DNA of 64,000 bases, from contig CAMPEX010000001.1 in NCBI GenBank assembly GCA_946807835.1, positions 4,293,001 through 4,357,000 on the forward strand, read 5' to 3'. The notes under the pieces were generated by a model. It searched no databases. It saw nothing but the letters and a program-made list of their open reading frames with translations, and was not told where the DNA came from. Position numbers and translations under genes: made by a program. The stretch comes from Ailanthus altissimus (taxonomy: Eukaryota; Streptophyta; Magnoliopsida; Sapindales; Simaroubaceae). Below are positions 56,905 through 64,000 of this stretch, piece after piece; within the stretch, counting starts at the first letter, position 1; each line of letters begins with the position of its first letter.

Positions 56905-58362
56905 TTATTGTTGATCTTCGGATAAATGTTACCTCTGAAGATTTATCCTGGGTATTTGCCTCATCTTCTTCTCCCTTACACATCCGGTCTCACAAGATAT
57001 ACTTGGATTAGAAAATGAAGCACCCTGAACAAAGAGGGTCACACTCTCTCTATTCTATCCTCTAGAGGTGTTATCAGAATTACCTTACGGTAAACTTTGA
57101 TCAATAATAAATCCATTTTTTTTTTATGTTGAATCTAGAACACTTCTGTAATTCATCCACCGGTCAAAATAATTCCTAGTACCCTAGAGTTGGACTGCAT
57201 CAACTATGCACACCAACTGGTTCGTAGTGACCATTAATCTTGACAAGCCAAGCTTACGGGAGATGTAAGCAGAATATTCATTAAATTGTTAATGAAATGT
57301 TTTAAATCATGGGTATACTAAGTATACATTTTTCGATTTAAAAATGCCCTCCCACTGCTTTACATAATTCCGGTAATCTCTCGAATAGGAAGACGATAGT
57401 TTAAAATCTTTTAAACTATACAGCGGGAGGTAGATCCCATTGAAATCTACTCAGGCCTCATGGTGTAGAAATATTGGCCTTTGTAAACCCAACAAGTAGA
57501 CAACACTTATTAATTGCATCACATGCAACTCTTACCACTTGATCCTAAATACACCTTATCCCACGTTGCAGCAATATTGGATAAGTGTATTCTAGATTAA
57601 CTTGTCGATGATCAAATATATGTTACCGATACTACCCTCACACTGTAGCAATATTGGGCAATACTTTCGCACATATTTGCCTCATCTCATGTTTAACTGG
57701 TATAGTCCAAGTCCAACCGACCAAGTCTCTCACGCTGTAGCAATATTGGAAAAAGGCCGACGTAACTCGTCTAACACTGTATTGACAAGACGGATCAGAA
57801 TAAAACATTATCTCATAATGTAATATTCTTTCAATCTGATTAAGAGAGATTTTTGTATCTATGGTCTCCATACTCCTAGGAAGGGTGATTCTTATTTAAT
57901 TAATTTTTCTATGCAAGCACAACTAACCCCCACTAGTAGGGCTCCCATTGTGGTTACCAGCACAAAAAAATTAATTCTAGTTTATAATGCAGACTGATAA
58001 CTCTTTATCACTGCATCTCATAAACCCTGATTTATAATGTAGACTGATAATTTTTATCACTACATCTCATAAATCTACACATGCAAAATTAATTTTGAAA
58101 CAATGTTCAAAATTACTGTAGCTGTGAACAATTGAAATACTGTTCATGTGCTACAGTTCAAGTGAACAGTACACTGCCGCGGCGCCAGAAGTCATTGCTG
58201 CAACACTGGAAAGTCAAACCCCCAACGCCGCAGCGCCACATCTCATAGCGCTACAGCGTCCAATGCACCCCATAGGCATACCCGTTTCAACACTTGAAAC
58301 GCACCATTTGCACCGAGCCTTTTGCATCCATTCACTCAAACCATACCCAAATATACCCTAAA
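56905..58362 (-). pseudogene. Gag and leader region (D)
   Basis: The stretch between PBS and zinc knuckle, where copia gag should lie. Frames are too broken for a domain reading. It contains four partial repeats of GTAGCAATATTGG (57463-57477, 57562-57580, 57641-57657, 57731-57749). A GC-rich leader segment at 58110-58270 holds CTGCCGCGGCGCCAG, ACGCCGCAGCGCCAC and AGCGCTACAGCGTCC. Confidence 0.55.
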
Positions 58363-58376
58363 TGGCTCTGATACCA
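58363..58376 (-). other. Primer-binding site, initiator tRNA-Met (D)
   Basis: The minus strand reads TGGTATCAGAGCCA, four bases after the LTR end. This is the complement of the 3' end of plant initiator tRNA-Met, the usual primer of plant copia elements. It fixes D's orientation and the 3' edge of its 5' LTR. Confidence 0.92.
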
Positions 58377-58380
58377 TTTT

Positions 58381-60570
58381 TGTTGGCGACGGAGGGATCT
58401 AATATATGTATATGGGTGTATGCATGTGCTATTGTGTCTATTGCCTAACGTAGCGAAAATATATAAATTTTGCAATAAACACAATAAATAAATATATTAA
58501 TCACATTAATATATTTTTAAGCTAGAGAACTCACCATAGCGTGTAACATTATACACGTATTTTTCCTGAAGTCCGCATGAAGACCAACTGACAGGCAGTT
58601 CTAGTCACCAACACGGTGGGCTTGGTGAGCTAGAACAGCAACCCTATACGCAGCACCGGGTTTAACTCTTAAATCCCAAAATAATCGGTGTGTATTTTTA
58701 TCCTTTTCTCTAAAAGGATAAGAAATGGAGGCTGAAACAATTCTCAATTACTTCTTAGACACCATAAAAAAATTTGAAACAATTTCAATTTTTCCCTCTT
58801 TTTTTCTTTCTTCTTTTCTTCTCTTCTTCCTCCATTTCTTTCTCATTTTTCTCTCGGCCATTTTGGCCAACACACATTCAAAAACAAAAACTTTCTCTCT
58901 TTCGCTTTATATATATATATATATAATAATAATAAAATATTAATATAATATATATAATATTAATATAAAAAAAGTAATGGGTGCCAACTATATGGCACCC
59001 AATATTTAATATTAATATATATATAATATCTAATAATAATATATTATATAATATAATAAAATAATATAATATAATAATATATTATATAATAAAATAAAAT
59101 AATATAAAAATATATTATATAATATAATAAGAGAGATATTTAATTATTTAACAATTAAATAATTACAATGAGAAATGACCATTTTGTCCCTCATAAATAG
59201 TTACCAAGTTTACCCCCTAGTGGGTCCCACCAAATTTGCACTTGGGTAAACTCAACTGAGGGTCCGCAATGCGCCACGTGTCATTATACAATTAGTAAAT
59301 AACAATTATTGACTAATTGTTGTATTTAACACTTAAATATAGACACGTGCATTCCTGTGGTATTGCTGAATATTACTAGATTAAATACTTTAATCCGGCA
59401 CGCTACCCCAGTGCACAGCGAGTACACTCTATATCGCGGGACTCCCTAGGTCCTACTCCCGATTTGTCAAATGAAACTATTCCATGAGTCCATGAGCAAT
59501 GCCCCACGCACACGTCACGGATATACAAATCAGCGCGTTGAACCATTCAAGCTGAGGTTACAATGCATACGTATAGTCCTTCCGTCATGATATCCTGGAT
59601 GTGCGGGGATATAGATTATCATCGTCAAATCCCCTAGTGCTCATCCATATCCTATCTCCAGACTTGTATCCCACTGAACAATATGCGCAAACGCTTTTGC
59701 CATATTGTTCAACCCTGACGGAACTCTTTCCCGGGTGGGTTGCTTGTGGCCACAAGACTTTTCGAGATACAGTCTCGAAGCATCTGAATATCAAACTTCC
59801 TATGTGAGCTGACGGATCCCATATCTGTACGCATTGGACTCCATAAGCATCGGACTATACCCAGTGGTCACACCATGAAAGGTCTGTGACATGCATGGAA
59901 CCAAAGTATGGTGGATCACTTACAAGCCCACCGTGGCACTCAGGTTAAAGGACCACGTATACTACTCAACTCGAGAAGACCCTCCCTTAACGGCTTACAT
60001 AGAATGTCTATCGGAGGCCCTCATGAGTCTGTCTCATATCCAGTCCTAACTAGATACCCATACGCCAATACGAGCTCTAAGTTCACAGTCGGCTAGGAAC
60101 AACCATCTATACTCTATAGGTATGACATATGCTGATCTATATTTAAAGATATCCACCAACTGACCCGCATCGACAGAAATAGATCAGGGATAAATATTCG
60201 ATAACATACTTACGCAACTTGCATTTTCTAACACCCGATTGCAACTTTTGTAACTATGCAGTTACTAGTATATTCCTAAGTCTATGTCCCATTACAGACA
60301 AGGCTCCAACTCTTAGATATACTGAGTATTATAACTAGCTAACACTTAACTGTGCTAACATTTAGCAATTATATCTCTCAGCGTGACTCACTATGAGCGC
60401 TTATCTAAACATCTTTAGATCTGATCCGAACTCCTTCAAATCTACAGTGTTTATAACGTTACATGCATAATACCATATAAATTAGTATTAGCGATTTGAT
60501 GAAAATGTATACTTGTATGAATACAAGTATATGTACATTCAGGGATGGCACGTAAGCACCGACCCTAACA
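58381..60570 (-). repeat. 5' LTR of D
   Basis: 2190 bp, minus start TGTTAGGGTCGGTGCTTACG at 60570, end ...GTCGCCAACA at 58381 next to the PBS. The other LTR copies (8241-9570, 10590-11386, 22514-24660, 40463-42269) can be read against it. It contains an AT-only stretch (58905-59140) and a GGGTGCCA..TGGCACCC inverted repeat at 58979-59000. Confidence 0.88.
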
Positions 60571-60944
60571 ATATTCACTTGACCATCGACAGAGTCTAGT
60601 AAATATATTAATGGTTTAGCCAACAATTCATATTGAGTTATTAAAGTATGAAAAGATTAGTTGATTCAACTAAACTATCAAGGATAATTGTAATCCTAGA
60701 TTTATTTCATAGTGGTAATGCAATCCTATTATATTTTCTTGCTTATTTATCTCTATGATATTTTCTTATTTTACTTAGAATATATTAGTTACCTTTGTCT
60801 TTTAATTGTAAGGATAAAAGTAAGAAGACAAAATTTTAATAATTAGCGCATCAATAATAACAATTCCTTATGAAAATGATACTTTTCTCACTCTTTATTA
60901 CTTATTTATAATAGCCTGCACTTACGCTTTAGTACACCACAACA
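60571..60944 (+). repeat. 3' LTR of C, right part
   Basis: Continues from 53999 after the D insertion: ATATTCACTTGACCATCGAC parallels 46806 on, and the end GCACTTACGCTTTAGTAC..CACAACA at 60944 parallels 47101-47128. Confidence 0.88.
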
Positions 60945-61079
60945 TCGGGACCCTTCCTCTTAGGTAGGTTAGACCTCACAAATCATCACAAGCAGTAGAT
61001 GACACACTTATTGAGCACCTGTTTATATCAATAAGGGTGTTCTAGCTTAGTTCTTTTTAAGAAGACTTGGTCTTTATCT

Positions 61080-61680
61080 AGATGTGCTATTTTGAGAAAT
61101 TCTTCCTTTTTTTATTATTTATTTATGGTTCTTAGAGGTCGAGGTCTAGGTCATGAAGTATACTATACCTGGCAGCCAATGGTAATTATTCTAGCATGTC
61201 ACTTAGGCCAATGTCAAACTTATCATAAGTTTGAGCATTTATAAGGTAACTCTTCTTTTGATGGAAAGAAATAGGATTAGCAAGATCCTAATTGGCTTTC
61301 TTTAATTTTTCCTTTAACATGATGGTAAATTGATAGCACTACCTAGTTTGTGTTCAACCATAGTCTTCCAAGTAGTAAGTGATATATGACCTCGATGTTC
61401 ATCAAATAAAATAGAGTAAAGGCTTGTAATGGCCCTAATTTTAGATATAGTTATACAATTTCTTCAAATAATTGGCCATATTACTAGAGCTAGACACTTG
61501 AATCTTTCTCTCTGTAAAATGGCTCGAAGGAATTTTGGTAGCTTATATTATAGCTATGGGAATAAAGTTGATTGGTGCTCCTATATCAACTATAGCCCCT
61601 ATGATTGGCACATTTTTAATCTTGACCTCTAGGTAAAGAAGATGCATGTCATCTGAATATTATGCTTCCTTGTCCTAGTC
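61080..61680 (-). pseudogene. Retropepsin-like protease (E)
   Basis: On the minus strand near 61640-61540 the text reads YLEVKIKNVPIIGAIVDIGAPINFIPIA. It matches the Tat protease pattern V.i....v.ralVDtGSSvNilp, with D-I-G in place of D-T-G. Downstream text to about 61080 is too broken to follow to the GRPW box. It separates gag from pol as expected. Confidence 0.6.
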
Positions 61681-61899
61681 GGAAAGACTATAATGTTAGT
61701 GGTTTCCAAGTAGGTTTGATGACTTAAACCTCACTTGCATCACATTGTGGCTTATATTATGCTTAGATGTTGAGATATGTTTTTATGGTATCTTTTACTT
61801 ACCTTGGGCCTAAATCCTAGTTAATCAAATAGGGATTTGAATTTGGAGTTTCGTTATAGGGCTTTTTAATACAGGATCTTCGAACTTCTCTTTTGGCTT

Positions 61900-63535
61900 C
61901 TCAAACTCTTCATCCTAAATGTTTATAATCACTTCTTCTATAATCCTCTTTTTACTAGGTTAACATTTTTGATGTATTCTAGTTAATTAAACAAGATTGC
62001 CTTTTCCTCTCATGTCGTGAAAGTGAATTAAGGTCAACAGCCTATAGCTTGTTAGATATTTCTAAGGCCTTATTCTTTAATTTTTCTAATGTATTAACCT
62101 CTAAATTTTCCTATAATACATGGTAGGGTGGTTGAATGTTTAATATAAGTAGTAGAGATTAGGGCTCCTCTTATCCTTATTGGTAGATAAGGCCATATAA
62201 ACTCATCTAGTATCTACTAATCTAAGAATGCATTCCTCACTTCTTCACTTAATAGTATGAACTATTCCTCGATAGTTTCTCATAAAGGTCATCTATCATA
62301 AGCCTTAGCTTGATATCTATATACAGGGCTTGTAGATTTATTTTCCTTTTCTCGTCAGGTTTCCATTACATACTGGTTGAGACTTGGACTAATAAGATAG
62401 TTCTTCTAGTAGGTTGCATAAGTATAATTAACAAAGTGATTCCCGTGTTTTTTAGTATTCACTCAACATGTTGGTTACACAAATTTTTTAGATTTATTAT
62501 TCTTCTTCCTCTTCATAATAGTTTAACAATAAATCTCCAAATCCTCTGACATATCAATTAATGCCTCTGAGTAGCCTATTTGGTTTGGTTGAGTGATATT
62601 ATTGTGATCTTTTCTTCACGTTAAAAAACATTATCGTAGAATTTTGAGGTCATCTCTTCTCGGGTGAGGATGGATCTTACTAATAAAGAAGCGTATCGAG
62701 TATACCCATAACATATGAGGGATTTAGTGAATTTTCTAAATCGTAGTCTCTTATTATTGGCATGTTTACTAAGGAAGTCAATGAATTTCCCATTGTCCTA
62801 TTTGGAACTTCCTTTTTTGACATCAAATAAGAAAATGACAATGTATCATAACCCTTGGGATAGGGCATTTGTAGAATCATACTTAGGTGAAGTGATAAAG
62901 GAACATACTCTATATTTATTGTAGGAATTTACGACTTACTTGGTTAATCATGGTCAAAGTGTCAGATCGAGTAAGGGTTTCTACCTTTCCCCCTTTCACG
63001 TTGTTGCTAGCATAAGTTACTTGTGCTTCGTTCTAAAGTGTGACCTGGACAACGATTGGCACAACTATTGTGGTCATAGGTGTGCTTAAGAGTTTGGCCA
63101 TATTGATAGCTTTAGTAATTCTTCTTGTCTTTGTTGTAAAATTTCTTACACGACATCTTTCACGATTTAGGCTATGGTTCCCAAATTAGTGTCTATGACT
63201 TGATTGCCTCTTTATATTTATTCTCAATTTATGGAAAGGTTGGTTTGAGAATCCTGACGATGAGAGGATTAGTCTTGTTCTTTAATGAAGTGTTCCTTAG
63301 GCTCCTATCTTTTCTTATAGACTTTTTCATTACAAGATCCTACCCAAACTCTTTATTAATGCATATTGTGATTATCTCTATCTCAACTAGTTTTGGTTTC
63401 TCAGATTTAGCATCAACAGCTTCCGGGTTTGGGTTCTTTTTTAGGGTCAGGTTAAAACCTTTTTGCATCGGTGTTCTTCCTATTTCTAATTTAGCAGCCC
63501 CTCTTTTCATAGCCATCTATTTTTTCCTTCCATCT
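61900..63535 (-). pseudogene. Gag (E)
   Basis: A probable start lies near 63521, with MKRGAAKLEIGRTPMQKGF, NLTLKKNPNPEAVDAKSEK and PKLVEIEI on the minus strand, a charged N-terminal gag-like region. An open minus segment at 62880-62680 includes MPYPKGYDTLSFSYLMSKK. The middle is degraded, and no Arg-rich core or zinc knuckle is legible. The assignment depends on position upstream of the protease. The plus-strand 157-codon open frame at 63200-63673 is antisense to this region. Confidence 0.45.
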
Positions 63536-63941
63536 TTCTACAATTTTTCTTTCACTCTCATTTGTTTCAAGTGCTCCCCCTATTGTCCCTACTCTCACCC
63601 AAGCACTATATGCAAATTCCACTTTCTCTTAATCTCCCACGTTAGAACTTTCACTTCCCTCATTTTGTTTTGAATTCTTAACTTGTATTCATCATATTCT
63701 CTCTATGAGTATAGTTTGGGCTAAATGTTTCTAGAGAGAAAAATTAATAACACAGAATTAGATTTCCTGCAATTTATCAACTCGCCTACACGAGTAGTCC
63801 ATTGGTTGGAGATACAACGTAGAAGATTTGCTGGTGTTAACCGAAAACAGCCCTAAAAATTTGTAATTAAGGTATTTTTCTTATACCATCTTATTACTAA
63901 ATTTAAATAGACACAATTTTTTTTAAAATCGTTCTTATAAT
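63536..63941 (+). repeat. Possible copia 5' LTR end at the right edge
   Basis: The sequence before the primer-binding-like site at 63942 should be an LTR of another element. No start can be fixed; TGTTTTGAATTC near 63666 is one candidate. No frame is supported. Confidence 0.3.
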
Positions 63942-63954
63942 TGGTATTAGAGCT
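63942..63954 (+). other. Decayed initiator tRNA-Met primer-binding site
   Basis: TGGTATTAGAGCT differs from TGGTATCAGAGCC by two C-to-T changes. It suggests that a plus-strand copia element begins here and continues beyond the window. Confidence 0.5.
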
Positions 63955-64000
63955 AAACTCATGTCTATATTAATTTAGCAATTGCAAATTTTATTTTTGT

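Larger units (their letters stand above)
54000..60570 (-). mobile_element. D: Ty1/copia element inserted in the 3' LTR of C
   Basis: Bounded by perfect 5-bp target duplications ATATT (53995-53999 and 60571-60575), with TG...CA termini. The minus strand reads 5' LTR (60570-58381), PBS, gag, protease, integrase, RT and RNase H. The 3' end at 54000-54240 does not resemble the 5' LTR, so no standard 3' LTR is present. Stops in all frames. Confidence 0.85.
45816..60944 (+). mobile_element. C: non-autonomous Athila-type element (gag, protease, integrase tail)
   Basis: The 5' LTR (45816-47128) and 3' LTR (52995-53999 plus 60571-60944) flank gag, protease and the integrase C-terminus. RT, RNase H and the integrase core are missing at the same point as in B. 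Later insertions are a hAT MITE, a solo LTR and copia element D. C splits element E between protease and RT. The flanks AGACT and TCGGG do not match, so a target duplication is not evident. Confidence 0.82.
60945..63535 (-). mobile_element. E: Tat-type element, gag-protease half
   Basis: Minus-strand gag (from about 63530) and protease (near 61640) precede the border with C. The pol half continues at 45815. No 5' LTR could be defined; the left-hand LTR should lie beyond 63535, where sequence instead leads toward a copia-like primer-binding site. Confidence 0.65.

Noticed and set aside
59585..60096. Open frames on both strands at 59.6-60.1 kb
   Set aside because: They lie in the copia LTR, and the same text in other LTR copies is not open.
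63200..63673. 157-codon hydrophobic plus-strand open frame, the longest in the window
   Set aside because: It is antisense to the gag-like region of element E and its Phe/Leu/Ser-rich text is what the reverse of Lys/Glu-rich gag gives.

Overview
The window looks like heterochromatic, repeat-dense DNA from a flowering plant, most likely a eudicot. It is very AT-rich and I found no intact host gene. Almost all recognisable coding sequence belongs to decayed LTR retrotransposons: Ty3/gypsy of the Athila and Tat types, and Ty1/copia primed by initiator tRNA-Met. hAT-like elements and foldback MITEs fill in the rest. Reading frames are broken mainly by stops at expected Trp, Arg and Gln codons, as expected after long cytosine methylation and deamination. 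No tRNA, rRNA, CRISPR or bacterial-type features were seen.

Layout. (1) 1-8.24 kb: the 3' part of a plus-strand Athila-type element, G1 (protease, RT, RNase H, integrase, extra ORF, polypurine tract, 3' LTR). A solo LTR with a target duplication interrupts its integrase. Between integrase and 3' LTR, G1 carries a full-length, intronless LOG-like gene (cytokinin riboside 5'-monophosphate phosphoribohydrolase), now a pseudogene, with its own TATA box. (2) 8.24-15.6 kb: copia LTR remnants, a pair of 440-bp direct repeats, a purine tract, an unidentified coding-like frame on the minus strand and a MITE. (3) 15.6-33.2 kb: a minus-strand Athila-type element, F. Element B (18.18-27.26 kb) is inserted in its post-pol region, and B is itself split by a copia solo LTR. 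(4) 33.2-42.7 kb: a 62-bp tandem repeat, an LTR fragment, a hAT-like element filled by a 1.1-kb minisatellite, MITEs and a plus-strand copia LTR. (5) 42.7-63.5 kb: a minus-strand Tat-type element, E, split by plus-strand element C (45.8-60.9 kb). C holds a hAT MITE, a solo LTR and, inside its 3' LTR, a 6.6-kb copia element, D. (6) At the right edge a further copia element seems to begin.

How the parts relate. G1, F and E are decayed copies of formerly autonomous elements. B and C share one architecture in which gag-protease is joined directly to the C-terminal part of integrase, with RT, RNase H and the integrase core missing. This suggests a non-autonomous lineage that depended on Athila partners such as F or G1. 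The main candidate for something new is the LOG-like gene in the env-like position of G1, meaning a retrotransposon that once carried a cytokinin-activating enzyme. Second are the protease/integrase-tail family and the minisatellite-bearing hAT element.
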